Shown: in pieces, positions 35,401 to 43,643 of the stretch
Layout of the letters: each line of letters begins with the position of its first letter
Position numbering within the stretch: position 1 is the stretch's first letter
Assembly: GCA_024280855.1 (NCBI GenBank)
Contig: JAJRPG010000018.1
Span: forward strand, 1-64,000
Direction: 5' to 3'
Length of the DNA stretch: 64,000 nt
Source: Planctomycetota bacterium
Lineage (GTDB): Bacteria > Planctomycetota > Phycisphaerae > UBA1845
The notes under the pieces: generated by a model
What the model was told of the DNA's origin: nothing
Seen by the model: the letters and a program-made list of their open reading frames with translations, nothing else
Database searches by the model: none
Program-made: the position numbers and the translations under genes

Positions 35401-35697
35401 CAGCCGTATCCCTGTAGAAACCTCTGTACTCATGCCGGCTGTTCGGAAATCCTGGTTTGGCATGTCTGTAGTGAGATCGATCTTCGCGGCCAGTATGTGA
35501 TCGACGAAGACGGAAAGCATGCCTACCCCACCGGGAGCATCGTCCGGACCGACATTACCAATCTGCACATAGAGAGTGCCATCATACTCTAGACGAGTCT
35601 TATCAACCTTCAGATCGGGTAGCGCAACGACATGTGACGCGAAAATAGCTGAACACACACACACAGAAAGAGTAGAAAATTTCATTCTTTTGATCAT
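32452..35697 (-). CDS. Giant secreted protein: CARDB-like, transglutaminase-like, PKD-like, dockerin-like and Cys-rich tail
   Basis: 1081 aa. AAGGTG precedes the ATG; a second in-frame ATG is 4 codons later. Signal peptide to about residue 25 (VCVCSAIFASHVVA). A CARDB-type beta domain (DLKVDKTRLEYDGTLYV) follows. A transglutaminase-like domain around 380-520 has NGCWTTTPSFMIAARAVNIPA with Cys near 473 and THSNVDL with His near 502. A PKD-like domain is near 700-765. Near 893-946 there are two EF-like loops (GDVFGDGAADFIDISAVN, ELDGEVDFKDIQEAV) as in planctomycete dockerin-like modules. The last 120 residues contain about 28 cysteines. Probably an exported surface or extracellular protein; substrate unknown. 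Confidence 0.85.
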   Translation of the reverse strand: MIKRMKFSTLSVCVCSAIFASHVVALPDLKVDKTRLEYDGTLYVQIGNVGPDDAPGGVGMLSVFVDHILAAKIDLTTDMPNQDFRTAGMSTEVSTGIRLHGRHRRIAVFVDSDNEIEERVEVANFLSVDVPTSVRTGFDLAIEAVLNSNDEISFVLRNAGNLPTPNLLPISIEVYADEILLGTANEQIQSVPVGAMTTITPSTAIVIPAPPQLVRVTIVPPSWRDLDSLNDSFQAEMRNVSLSDVAAKYGALLGDPDVSAALIWYTASNGTRNYANWPVAWKDHLDGYLQLLEQGRELPIYGPPDLTYIDCVAGEPLCVGRVLEPDAQNLYMANAAHTLWFDVNAFDLFGVSWSLSDLSTDELGELHLTYRNLLSFTGELPDGTGYYTPRIECSWNPRVLFHFLQSFGMIRETQSDTAFALADWFRAYTQHGTREAILESFDYPRDWLDHIFYPWWGTEAAPGGRSHSSRNGCWTTTPSFMIAARAVNIPAIYGRGNWGGGTHSNVDLPTVNRTPVEAPGIRLRHSDDFYATSTSYGYPYYIPTELTNEDLFFSYDEADLLLENIPQPYDCNPSPSNCNLEKDQRTYNGARRQLLTAWNKTPTYWLMKYHDDVVNGTNGLDVSTQGTFPFPYLSPTELSAFKADLTAKLVELGGSVAGGGQFLLQQGGVTRPGGLRHVEATDANATPVVKAWSPLFSYTDSLTALIGYAIDGDGPSPLMTIWSCDSQAVTIADPNAISTTMSGPEGSYVCTLTVSDGVNMNAASVAISMVAPVGSMSVIAWNEGSRYLAISPWASAPGDTIAIRITSNDSTVGCIDMYLQDDCTLGDGPPMDDPNTQDNYHTVDAWLANCGRAMLPLIISSEMIVPGTMYTVEVKSSVDGAYSSPATATTWIRGDVFGDGAADFIDISAVNNAFLAIPPYTFEILLPFDIAALSACELDGEVDFKDIQEAVAAFLGDPFTCPSGAPLTCCANDLACDDNFYCNGAEECSGGQCIPMSPPCTDNGLFCDGSESCDELNEQCVSSGDPCGAGEVCNEATDTCDAEDNCQTCNNACCGTTCCQFGFQICCNGVCSYPSSPQCIQ

Positions 35698-35936
35698 GAC
35701 GCTTCACCTTTACAATAATTGAAACTTCTCATGTAACACTACCCATCCCTTTGCGGCAGAATAGACGCAAAACGGATAGTAGAGTGAGCTGTTGTGTGGA
35801 CAAACGAATAACGCCCAACACCTCCATTAACCGATAATACACATTGTATAGTGCAAAAGCAATCTTTTTTTTAAATGGCGTAATCAAGCGGGATAGCTAT
35901 CGCTAGCCCATGCCATACGGCCGTGATTCATATTCT

Positions 35937-36680
35937 CTAACTCGATTTGCGCTTTTTGTTCTTTTTGTGTGAAGCATTCTTCTTGGTTTTGCTTTTGACT
36001 ATTTCTACGATGCCATCCGAAGGGCACCATTTCGCCAAACTGCAATTCTCACAATCTGCTTTTCGCGCGGCACATACTTGTCTGCCGTGAAAAATCAGAG
36101 CGTGCGAGAGGTAAGTCCAATGTTTTTGGGGGACGATTTCCATCAGGTCGCGTTCGATTTTTACGGCGTCTTTCGTATCCTTACTTCGCCAGGTCATGGC
36201 TAATCGCGTGGCTAATCTGCCTACATGAGTATCTACGACGACGCCTTCGTTTTTGCCGAACGCTGTACCCATGACCACGTTGGCTGTCTTGCGGGCTACG
36301 CCGGGTAGGGTTATTAAATCTTCAATGGTCTCCGGAACTTTGCCGCCGTAATTATCAACGATAGCTTGCGATGTCCCTTGGATACTCTTGGCCTTCTGGC
36401 GAAAAAAACCTGATGCGTGAATGAGTTCTTCAATCTCCTCGCGCGGAGCAGCGGCTAAGGCCTTAGGTGTGCCGTGTTTGGCGAATAGGACCGGCGTGAT
36501 TTTGTTGATTGTCTCGTCAGTTGATTGGGCGGAAAGAATCGTGGCGATCAATAATTGAAAAGGGCTTTTGTGATGTAAGGCGCAGTTGGCATCTGGGTAA
36601 AGCTTTTGCAACCCTTTAAGAATCAGCCCTGTTCTCTTTTTTCTATCCGAATCGCTCTCGTTTGTTGATATTTTACTCAT
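35937..36680 (-). CDS. nth: Endonuclease III (base-excision repair glycosylase)
   Basis: 247 aa. Helix-hairpin-helix LPGVARKTANVVMG with catalytic Lys, Asp in VVVDTHVGRLATRL, and the FeS-cluster loop C-x6-C-x2-C-x5-C (CAARKADCENCSLAKWC). Removes oxidised pyrimidines. N- and C-termini carry Lys-rich extensions beyond the usual length. Confidence 0.96.
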   Translation of the reverse strand: MSKISTNESDSDRKKRTGLILKGLQKLYPDANCALHHKSPFQLLIATILSAQSTDETINKITPVLFAKHGTPKALAAAPREEIEELIHASGFFRQKAKSIQGTSQAIVDNYGGKVPETIEDLITLPGVARKTANVVMGTAFGKNEGVVVDTHVGRLATRLAMTWRSKDTKDAVKIERDLMEIVPQKHWTYLSHALIFHGRQVCAARKADCENCSLAKWCPSDGIVEIVKSKTKKNASHKKNKKRKSS

Positions 36681-36709
36681 GCAGAATACTTCTCATGCTC
36701 AGTTTTTAG

Positions 36710-37399
36710 TTACTTTTCGACGTGCGGCGACCCGCTCCATCGGACGTAGCCATCCTCGAAAACATCCTTTTTCCAAATAGGGGCGTCTTGCTTTATCGCG
36801 TCAATTAGCCAACGACAAGCATCGAAACACTCCGCACGATGGCCGGCTGTGACCCCTATATAAACAGCTATTTCACCTAGTGCGACCGGCCCAACCCGAT
36901 GCACAATCACAACTTTTCGGAGCGACCATCGTTGGCGAGCCTCGTCAGCTAGCCGCCGCATCACATCCTTAGCCATGTCCGCGTAGGCTTCGTAATCGAG
37001 CCGTACAAGTTGGCCATGTTGTTCGTCTTTTTCTTCGCGTGTCATGCCAACAAACGTGACCTGTCCGCCGCACTTGGTGTCCCCGCCTAAACGCTTGTTC
37101 ATGGCGTCAGCGCAAATAGTGGTATCCATCAAATCAACAACGACGTCTTGTGGCAGGCCGCCAGACACCGGTGGAATGAGCGCGATTTCATCGCCGTCGC
37201 TGATAGCTGTACCATCGAGTGCGTAGTTGTTATTGATTGCAAACCGAACAGCCTTGAGTTTACCCTGCAATGATGGGCACTGCGATTCAAGCTGTGAACG
37301 CATTTCAGAAACCGTTGCGCCATCGGGGATTTCTAACGTCATCTCATCCCGCTGTGCGAGTTCTCGGCTTGGCCCTAAAAATATAACGCGAATGTGCAT
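36710..37399 (-). CDS. MoaD-MoaE fusion, molybdopterin synthase (MoaX-like)
   Basis: 229 aa. Residues 1-81 are MoaD (VIFLGPSRELA...DEIALIPPVSGG), ending with the GG that must be thiocarboxylated. From about 88 it is MoaE: GGQVTFVGMTRE, YEAYADMAKDVM, VHRVGPVALGEIAVYIGV, GHRAECFDACRWLID and IWKKDVFEDG with the catalytic lysines. The small subunit's GG is therefore internal and needs cleavage, as in mycobacterial MoaX. Molybdopterin synthase makes the dithiolene of Moco. No other moa gene is adjacent. Confidence 0.93.
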   Translation of the reverse strand: MHIRVIFLGPSRELAQRDEMTLEIPDGATVSEMRSQLESQCPSLQGKLKAVRFAINNNYALDGTAISDGDEIALIPPVSGGLPQDVVVDLMDTTICADAMNKRLGGDTKCGGQVTFVGMTREEKDEQHGQLVRLDYEAYADMAKDVMRRLADEARQRWSLRKVVIVHRVGPVALGEIAVYIGVTAGHRAECFDACRWLIDAIKQDAPIWKKDVFEDGYVRWSGSPHVEK

Positions 37400-37417
37400 G
37401 ATAGAAATCTTTGGTCG

Positions 37418-37918
37418 TTACCGTAAGAATGATTTTCCCAATAATCTTCTGATTGTAGCTAATTGCCCTGCGTGGAAACCTTCGTGTCTGGCACAGTGGC
37501 AAATGGCCCCGGCGACGTCTGAGTAATACGGATGAGGCTTACCTGCTGCTCCCGCGCACGGCTTGGCCAAGGCTTCGTCATTCATCCCTCGAATCGCGGC
37601 CAACGTTTTGACGTGCAGGTCTGTCATGACATTTAGCACGTCCTCAACTGATGGATAGTCGTACTCATCGGCTGATTTCACTGGTGCGCCGACAGGGAAG
37701 TGAGCTATAAAAGAGGCGTCGAGAATCTGATTGCCAAGGCATCGGTCGTGAATAATCGCATGCTCAGACGCGGCTAAGTGGCCGCATAACCAAAGCGGGT
37801 GGGCCAAGCCTGGCGCGGGCTGATGATGCCAATCATGGCCGCTTAGGTCCGCAATTAGTCTGAGCGTCCAAATTCTCGATCCATCTACCAAATCAGCTAA
37901 CAGCTGCGATGTCTTCAT
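37418..37918 (-). CDS. DinB-family metal-binding protein
   Basis: 166 aa four-helix DinB/DUF664-like protein. Metal-binding His candidates are in WLCGHLAASEH near residue 50 and ARHEGFHAGQLATIRRLLG near the end, the standard HxxxxHAGQ layout. DinB proteins include bacillithiol- or mycothiol-linked transferases. The substrate is unknown. It lies 19 nt from moaDE on the same strand. Confidence 0.83.
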   Translation of the reverse strand: MKTSQLLADLVDGSRIWTLRLIADLSGHDWHHQPAPGLAHPLWLCGHLAASEHAIIHDRCLGNQILDASFIAHFPVGAPVKSADEYDYPSVEDVLNVMTDLHVKTLAAIRGMNDEALAKPCAGAAGKPHPYYSDVAGAICHCARHEGFHAGQLATIRRLLGKSFLR

Positions 37919-37960
37919 GTTTCCGACTCCTTCTTGTGTTTGATTAGTCGTGCTGTCACT

Positions 37961-39043
37961 CTACTCGATAGTCAACGTCGGCGCGGCTACTTGTAACTGG
38001 CTCTTAATACTCACCTGACCAGCCGTGTTAGCCACAACTCGGTCCAAGGCCTGTTTCACATAGTCCGGCGTGCCGGTGAAAATTTTCTCGGGCTGACCTT
38101 TGTCGCCATTGATGCGAATGTCAATATTGAGCGGAATGTCTCCCAGGAATGGCACGCCTAATTCTTCGGCAGCGTGTTTCGCCCCGCCATGATCGAAAAG
38201 TTCATCACGGTGGCCACAACTCGGGCAGAGGTAATAGCTCATGTTTTCGATAATGCCCAAACAGCTTACGTTAAGTTGTTCGTACATTTTTACTGCCCGG
38301 CGAGCATCTATCAAAGCCACATCCTGCGGGGTGCAAACAACTACTGCTCCGGTCATAGGAATCGACTGAGCCAGGGTTAACGGGACATCGCCCGTGCCCG
38401 GTGGTAAATCGACGATGAGATAATCCAACTCGCCCCAATCAACTTGTTCGAGAAATTGTTTCACCACGCCATGAACCATAGGCCCGCGCCAAATCAGCGG
38501 CTTATCTGGATCAACCATGAATCCGATGCTCATGATTTTGACCCCGCCGGCATCGAGGGGAAGAATTTTCTCACCTTTAACTTCGGGTTTCGCGCCTTCC
38601 AGCCCGACCATCATGGGGATGCTTGGGCCATACACGTCCGCATCCATCAGACCGACCTTCGCCCCGGCTCGGTGCAGGCCATAAGCCAAGAGGACGGAAG
38701 CCGTGCTTTTCCCTACGCCCCCCTTCCCCGCGCCGACCGCCACGATATTTTTCACGCCAGGCAACTGGGCAGCCGATGACGCTCGACTCGATCGAACCTG
38801 AGCGCTCCACTCGATTTGAACATCTTGAACCCCGTCGATACGTTTCACAGCCTCGGCTACGTCGCCCTTGATTTTATCTTTCAGCGGACATGCGGGAGTG
38901 GTCAGTTCGATGTGAACCTTTACGGTTGCCCCATCGACGGACACTTCTTTCACCATGCCCAGTGTGACAAGGTCTTTATGTAGCTCCGGGTCGTTGACGG
39001 TTTTAAGTTGTTCTAGAACTTGTTCCTGCGTGGCAATAGCCAT
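37961..39043 (-). CDS. mrp: Mrp/NBP35-family iron-sulfur carrier ATPase (DUF59 + P-loop)
   Basis: 360 aa. N-terminal DUF59 (TVNDPELHKDLVTLGMVKEV, TTPACPLKDKI), then P-loop VGAGKGGVGKSTAS, LMDADVYGPSIPMM, YLIVDLPPGTGDVPLT, and CPSCGH supplying the CxxC at the dimer interface. Carries or inserts Fe-S clusters, linking to the SUF system at 13-21 kb. GGAG precedes the ATG. Confidence 0.95.
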   Translation of the reverse strand: MAIATQEQVLEQLKTVNDPELHKDLVTLGMVKEVSVDGATVKVHIELTTPACPLKDKIKGDVAEAVKRIDGVQDVQIEWSAQVRSSRASSAAQLPGVKNIVAVGAGKGGVGKSTASVLLAYGLHRAGAKVGLMDADVYGPSIPMMVGLEGAKPEVKGEKILPLDAGGVKIMSIGFMVDPDKPLIWRGPMVHGVVKQFLEQVDWGELDYLIVDLPPGTGDVPLTLAQSIPMTGAVVVCTPQDVALIDARRAVKMYEQLNVSCLGIIENMSYYLCPSCGHRDELFDHGGAKHAAEELGVPFLGDIPLNIDIRINGDKGQPEKIFTGTPDYVKQALDRVVANTAGQVSIKSQLQVAAPTLTIE

Positions 39044-39107
39044 TAAATTTTATCTCCGTAAATATATTGCACCAAAATGGTGCAGCAGTTCATGCGTCTA
39101 AAAGGAC

Positions 39108-39193
39108 TAGCTGCGGGCTTCAAACCGCGCGGGGTATAGCTTTTCGGAGCGCCGATTTCGTTTCGAGTCCGCGCAGGCTGAAGCCTGCGGCTC
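39108..39193. repeat. REP-like palindromes, copies 2 and 3 in inverted orientation (REPIN-like pair)
   Basis: Copy 3 (39108-39136, plus orientation, about 22 of 29 positions matching copy 1) and copy 2 (39165-39193, minus orientation) lie 28 nt apart, facing each other. Copy 2 reads, on the minus strand, GAGCCGCAGGCTT then CAGCCTGCGCGGACTC; against copy 1 it has a G-to-A change matched by C-to-T in the opposite arm, so the hairpin is kept. They sit between the mrp and kinase promoters. Confidence 0.75.
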
Positions 39194-39423
39194 GGTAGTC
39201 GCTTCGCTCGCAGTCTTACAAAGTAAATATAGTGACAATCCTTGTCCTCTACCAGTCGTGTTGATGGTTGAATTGTTTAGAATATTTAACTTTGTGAACA
39301 TGTGATTACCGCGCTCGCCCTCATCGCCATGCTCGGTTACATTTAGTTTGATATATGCAGATGCAAGGGTCGGGAAATCCCGATGCCAAGCTACTTTCGT
39401 ACCCATGTTTGGAGTCGTTCGCG

Positions 39424-41019
39424 ATGACTGCCACATCACCCCATGCAAAGACTCGCGCGCTCACCTGGCGTGTCGCCGGCCTATGGATGGTCGTGCTGGC
39501 CATAGGCCTTGCTGTGCTGGGCGTCGTGCTTTCTTACCGACATGCCCAATCTCTCATGAGCATTCTCATGGTTCAAGTGGAGGACCGAGCCACCTATATT
39601 GCGAACCACGCACGGGGCTCCTTTAATCATCAATTGTCAAATGCGTTGGAGTCTGCATCCGGTTACGTCAGGAGCCAGGACGCGATGGACTGGCAGCCTC
39701 CCAAAGATTGGCCCGCTTGGGTAGACGGCATTTACACCTGGGATGGAAGCGATCTTGTGAACATCGTTCCAGCGGATTTTGCCCCGCCTAAGCTTGAGGA
39801 ATTGATGGTGTCAAGATTCGCCGTCCGCCCATTTGAAAGTCCGGCAGAAATCACGCCACAAGGAACGGAGCTTTTATACGACACGCTCGCAGGAACCAAT
39901 ATCGTTCTTGCGTACCACCGTACAGTTGGTGCGAACGACCAACAATTAGCCGTTGTGGTTCGAATCTTGTTGCCCTTTCTTAGAACAGATTTAATTGAGC
40001 CTTTGATATCTCCCGCTACAGGATTGATGCTTGTGCGAAGTGACGGGGTAGCGACGCGATGGTCCCAGCAGCTTCTTAGCGCGATGAAGTTTTGGACGAT
40101 TAAGCCGACACCGAAATATGTTAAAGAACTGCGTCGAACGGTATATGGCCAAACCATTTTCGATTTAGGCTTGACGGGGTTCGCGCTCGTGACACTGCTC
40201 GTAGCCATGTGGATTCTTGTGCGACTCGCCCGGAAAGAATTAGACCTCGCCCAGATGAAATCCGATTTTGTTGCAGACGTTTCTCACGAATTAAAAACGC
40301 CACTCGCGGTCATTCGCATGTATAGTGAGACGTTGCAGTCTGGCCGAATCACGACGGATGAAAAACGTCAGGACTACTATGACATCATAACAAGAGAAAG
40401 CACCAGGCTGACAAACCTTATCAATAACATTCTCGATTTCGCGCGCATCGAGTCCGGCAAGCAGGTGTATGAATTTCTTCCCATCAACATTGGCGAAGTA
40501 GCCCGCGAGACTTATGCCGCCTATGGAGAACAGCTTGAGCGTGCAAAATTTGAGCATCGCCTTGAGATAGAAGAGCATCTGCCCCTCGTCCTAGCTGACC
40601 GGGATGCCCTGACGCAGGTGTTGATAAACCTAATTAGCAACGCTGTGAAATATAGCACCGATGAGCGGTATCTTCTCATCGAACTAACGACCGAAGTCCG
40701 ACGTGGCCAGCATGGCGTGCTAATTGCCATGCACGACCACGGGATAGGCATTCGCCCGGAAGACCGAGCCAAGCTCATGGAAGGCTTTTTCAGGGCTTCC
40801 GACAGTCGCGTCAGACGCCAACGAGGCACCGGACTAGGCCTAGCCCTGGTCAAACAGATTGTGGATGCCCACCAGGGCATTCTTGATGTAGAATCTCGTC
40901 TGGTAAAAGGTAGTACGTTCAGGATATTTCTGCCCCAGACCGACGATGAGCCTTCAGATAACGAAATGTCAGATCACGGCGACGAAAACCAACAGCAAAG
41001 CACAGACTTTGACTCATAA
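39424..41019 (+). CDS. Sensor histidine kinase
   Basis: 531 aa from ATG 39424, with GGAG 9 nt upstream; the frame is open 23 codons further 5'. Two transmembrane segments (about 16-37 and 246-268) bracket a 200-residue extracytoplasmic sensor of no recognised type. HisKA: DFVADVSHELKTPLAVIR with His287; HATPase with N box VLINLISNAVKYS and GTGLGLALVKQIVDAH. 54 nt before the response regulator it presumably phosphorylates. Confidence 0.95.
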   Translation: MTATSPHAKTRALTWRVAGLWMVVLAIGLAVLGVVLSYRHAQSLMSILMVQVEDRATYIANHARGSFNHQLSNALESASGYVRSQDAMDWQPPKDWPAWVDGIYTWDGSDLVNIVPADFAPPKLEELMVSRFAVRPFESPAEITPQGTELLYDTLAGTNIVLAYHRTVGANDQQLAVVVRILLPFLRTDLIEPLISPATGLMLVRSDGVATRWSQQLLSAMKFWTIKPTPKYVKELRRTVYGQTIFDLGLTGFALVTLLVAMWILVRLARKELDLAQMKSDFVADVSHELKTPLAVIRMYSETLQSGRITTDEKRQDYYDIITRESTRLTNLINNILDFARIESGKQVYEFLPINIGEVARETYAAYGEQLERAKFEHRLEIEEHLPLVLADRDALTQVLINLISNAVKYSTDERYLLIELTTEVRRGQHGVLIAMHDHGIGIRPEDRAKLMEGFFRASDSRVRRQRGTGLGLALVKQIVDAHQGILDVESRLVKGSTFRIFLPQTDDEPSDNEMSDHGDENQQQSTDFDS

Positions 41020-41073
41020 TTAAGCTACAATGTATCGAATAGTAATGACCTGGGACGAGCGGAGATCATAATT

Positions 41074-41757
41074 ATGTCAACAAGAATTCTAATAGCCGAT
41101 GACGAAGCAGATATTGTAGCCGGCCTGCGTGATAATCTGGAGTTTGAAAATTATCAGGTATTGGTCGCTGAAGATGGCGAAGCGGCACTGGCGGCGGCGC
41201 TTTCTGAAAGCCCGGACCTTATCTTGCTCGACATTATGATGCCCAAGTTGGATGGGCTGGAAGCCTGCCGCCGTATCAGACAAGCTGGACATACCATGCC
41301 CATTCTTATGTTGACGGCGAAAAGCCAGGAAATTGACATCGTTCGCGGGCTTGAAGTTGGGGCCGATGATTATATCACTAAGCCATTCAGCGTCCGGGAA
41401 TTGCTCGCTAGAATCAAGGCTGCCTTGCGCCGAACTGATGCTGGCAAAGGGCTATCTCGCATCCTCACTATTGGTGCTGCTACGGTTGATCTTGTCAAAG
41501 GTAAAGTTGAAAATGGTGACGCGGTACACAATCTTGGCCATTTCGAGCTGGAAATTCTGAAGCTTCTGGTTGAAAAAGCAGAGAAGCCAGTAGAGCGAAA
41601 TCGTCTGCTGGATGTCATTTGGGGGCTGGAAGGTTTCCCGGCGACCCGCACGGTGGATAATCATATCGTGAGCCTGCGTAGAAAAATCGAGCCTGACCCC
41701 AAACAGCCCAGGCATATTGTAACAGTACATAGTATTGGCTATAAATTTGTGCCTTAA
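41074..41757 (+). CDS. OmpR/PhoB-family response regulator
   Basis: 227 aa. Receiver: ADDEADI acidic pair, phospho-acceptor Asp53 in LLDIMMPKLDG, switch Lys near 103 (DDYITKPF). C-terminal winged helix of the OmpR type (LGHFELEILKLLVE, TRTVDNHIVSLRRKIEPDP, VHSIGYKFVP). GGAG precedes the ATG. Forms a two-component system with the kinase upstream. Confidence 0.96.
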   Translation: MSTRILIADDEADIVAGLRDNLEFENYQVLVAEDGEAALAAALSESPDLILLDIMMPKLDGLEACRRIRQAGHTMPILMLTAKSQEIDIVRGLEVGADDYITKPFSVRELLARIKAALRRTDAGKGLSRILTIGAATVDLVKGKVENGDAVHNLGHFELEILKLLVEKAEKPVERNRLLDVIWGLEGFPATRTVDNHIVSLRRKIEPDPKQPRHIVTVHSIGYKFVP

Positions 41758-42219
41758 AAGTTCTCAATTACCCACTTGAAGTGTAAGCGGTAAACATTGT
41801 TCGGCTGGGAAGCATTCATTCCGAGTCCTATATGAATGTATGCTCGGAGAGTCTGTAGCGTAAAGACTATGCGTTCATGCATATTGACTTGTAACGACTA
41901 CAAAAAAACACATAAAAATCTGCATTGCGTGAAATACCCAAGCGAGTTTCAAGACTATATACATTGAGTGGCTGTAGAATTTGCAAACGACTTTTTTGGG
42001 GTGTCTGAACTAAGCTTTGTGGCGTACGGAATTATTTTTCAAGTATTTTGAAACACTTGGTACGTTTTTTGCGTCTTACAGAGTGTGGAGACACTGAGCT
42101 TTCAGGCTATCCATATACATCCTTCGCCGGGGTGACGCGCCGGCAAGTGATTGCAGGACGGGGCACTTGCTGTCCCGTCCTGCATCCCTCCTATTTTTGT
42201 CAGAAAACGTCCTATATAT
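41758..42219. other. Gene-free region between convergent genes; strong hairpin at its right end
   Basis: No supported gene. A weak 79-aa frame at 42048-42287 overlaps the neighbouring gene and has no family. The last part holds the hairpin listed separately and a smaller GC palindrome near 42127-42143. The first 370 nt are AT-rich and show nothing I can name. Confidence 0.5.
42152..42184 (+). terminator. Terminator-like hairpin
   Basis: TGCAGGACGGG and CCCGTCCTGCA are perfect 11-bp arms (12 with a G-U pair) with an 8 to 10 nt loop, followed on the plus strand by a short T5 tract (CTATTTTTG). It lies between the response regulator (plus) and the Spy-like gene (minus) and can serve as a shared terminator. 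Confidence 0.65.
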
Positions 42220-43047
42220 TTAGGGTGCTGGTTGTGTCATGGCTTCTGGCGGTTTCCGGTTGCGGTCTGCGGACAGCAATCTCGTGACCCGTTGCTGAAT
42301 CATTTCAGGCCTTAACTTGCGAGCCTCCTCCAGTCTCGTAGCTAAATCACTCATTCTCGCCTGAAGATGGGAAATTTCTAATTGACGCAACTGCAACTGT
42401 ATATCAAACGCCTGCGTAGCAAGCTCGTCGATGTCCTTGCGTAATTTTACTTGATCCAGGTCATCCTGGCTTTTTCTATATAAATTCGCTTTATGTCGCA
42501 TTTGCATATCCAGTTTTCGTTCCTGAATGTGAAGCTTAGCTCGTTCTGGATCAACTTTCATCATTTCCATAACACGGCGCACTTCCGGTATGACACGACG
42601 TATCCGGCGCTTAAAGGCTTCGGGATTGCGCTCTCTTAATTTTTTTAGTTCCTCCGACATGCGCGGAAAATGCTTTCGTAGAAATTTGATGATTTCTTTC
42701 CGCTGCGTTTTTCCAAGCTCTTGCCAGTTTTTGGTTTTTGGCCCGTGAGGGCCTGGCGGGCCGTCGAGATCTTCATGTGGTGGACGTCCTTCCATATTGC
42801 GTTGCCTGCCCCGCATGTTTGGACGCTGGCCATTTCGCCTTTCCCCCATTCTCGGAGGCCTTTGACGCGGTTGCCCTTCTTGTGGTTGTCGCCAAACCTG
42901 ACGTGAGTCTCGATTGGCCGGTTTTTCATTGCGCCGTCCAGTTTGCGCGAATGTTGTTTCCGCAAACATGCTCGTCGCAAAAAAAACGCAGACGATAGCA
43001 GTTATGCCTTGGTGTCTAATCCTGCTGCCCCTTAAAGTAAATGTCAT
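42220..43047 (-). CDS. Periplasmic coiled-coil protein, Spy/CpxP/ZraP-like
   Basis: 275 aa. Signal peptide to about residue 35 (GITAIVCVFFATSMFAETTFAQ). Residues 36-110 are a basic, Pro- and Arg-rich low-complexity region. From about 115 to 260 it is a charged helical region (KKLRERNPEAFKRRIRRVIPEV, LHIQERKLDMQMRHKANLY, LQARMSDLATRLEEARKL) like the ZraP/CpxP/CnrX superfamily of periplasmic helical stress and metal sensors. Its ATG overlaps the stop of the membrane protein before it (ATGA). It may be the signal input of the sigma system. Family is inferred from structure and context. Confidence 0.78.
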   Translation of the reverse strand: MTFTLRGSRIRHQGITAIVCVFFATSMFAETTFAQTGRRNEKPANRDSRQVWRQPQEGQPRQRPPRMGERRNGQRPNMRGRQRNMEGRPPHEDLDGPPGPHGPKTKNWQELGKTQRKEIIKFLRKHFPRMSEELKKLRERNPEAFKRRIRRVIPEVRRVMEMMKVDPERAKLHIQERKLDMQMRHKANLYRKSQDDLDQVKLRKDIDELATQAFDIQLQLRQLEISHLQARMSDLATRLEEARKLRPEMIQQRVTRLLSADRNRKPPEAMTQPAP

Positions 43048-43643
43048 ATGCCTGACTCCGCGCCCGCGCCTCGATTACGTGATTTCTCTTGCAATCCTGA
43101 ACTGTTTTCATCTATTTCGTCATAATCTGTAGCTTGTGATGACCAGTCATCCGATAGCCAGGGGTTATCTAATGCGACCAGCGAATTAGCAAAACTGTTC
43201 AGCTCGCCATCAATATCTGACATTTCCGTTCCAAAAGTATCCGTCGAATAAGCTTCGAACGCCGTAAGCCAAATCGTCGAATCGTCTTCTATCGCTTTCT
43301 CAACCATCGGCGGCATAGAAACCAACAACGCAACCGCCGCAGCGACTACCCCCCCTACCCACATTGGCCAACCCAATAGACGACGGCGTTTTTTTTGCGC
43401 CTGCTCAGCTTGTTCGTGCATAACTTCCCGTCTCACGCTATCCCGCAAGGCCCGCCTCAAATCGTTCGTAGCCGTTTGTAAATCTTCATTTTCCAACTGC
43501 CCCCGTAGCCATTGCTCCTGAATTTCGATACGCATGCGCAGCTTGATGAAGTCGGTGTTAGGCTCTTCGTTATCGAGCAATTGCTCGTTAAGCCAGGATT
43601 CCTCGGGTGCAAAGCCAGAATTTTCTTGATTGTCGTGGCTCAT
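43044..43643 (-). CDS. Single-pass membrane protein, probable anti-sigma factor
   Basis: 199 aa from ATG 43643, which overlaps the sigma-factor stop as ATGA; the longer open frame before it is the sigma gene. N-terminal 90 residues are polar, helical and cytoplasmic by topology (LRMRIEIQEQWLRGQLE); one transmembrane helix at about 96-116 (WVGGVVAAAVALLVSMPPM); acidic outer domain. No HxxxCxxC zinc motif is seen. As the gene directly after an ECF sigma it is the expected anti-sigma. Function is inferred from position and topology. Confidence 0.78.
   Translation of the reverse strand: MSHDNQENSGFAPEESWLNEQLLDNEEPNTDFIKLRMRIEIQEQWLRGQLENEDLQTATNDLRRALRDSVRREVMHEQAEQAQKKRRRLLGWPMWVGGVVAAAVALLVSMPPMVEKAIEDDSTIWLTAFEAYSTDTFGTEMSDIDGELNSFANSLVALDNPWLSDDWSSQATDYDEIDENSSGLQEKSRNRGAGAESGI

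Noticed and set aside
42048-42287. 79-aa frame right of the response regulator
   Set aside because: No family, overlaps the terminator hairpin and the Spy-like gene.
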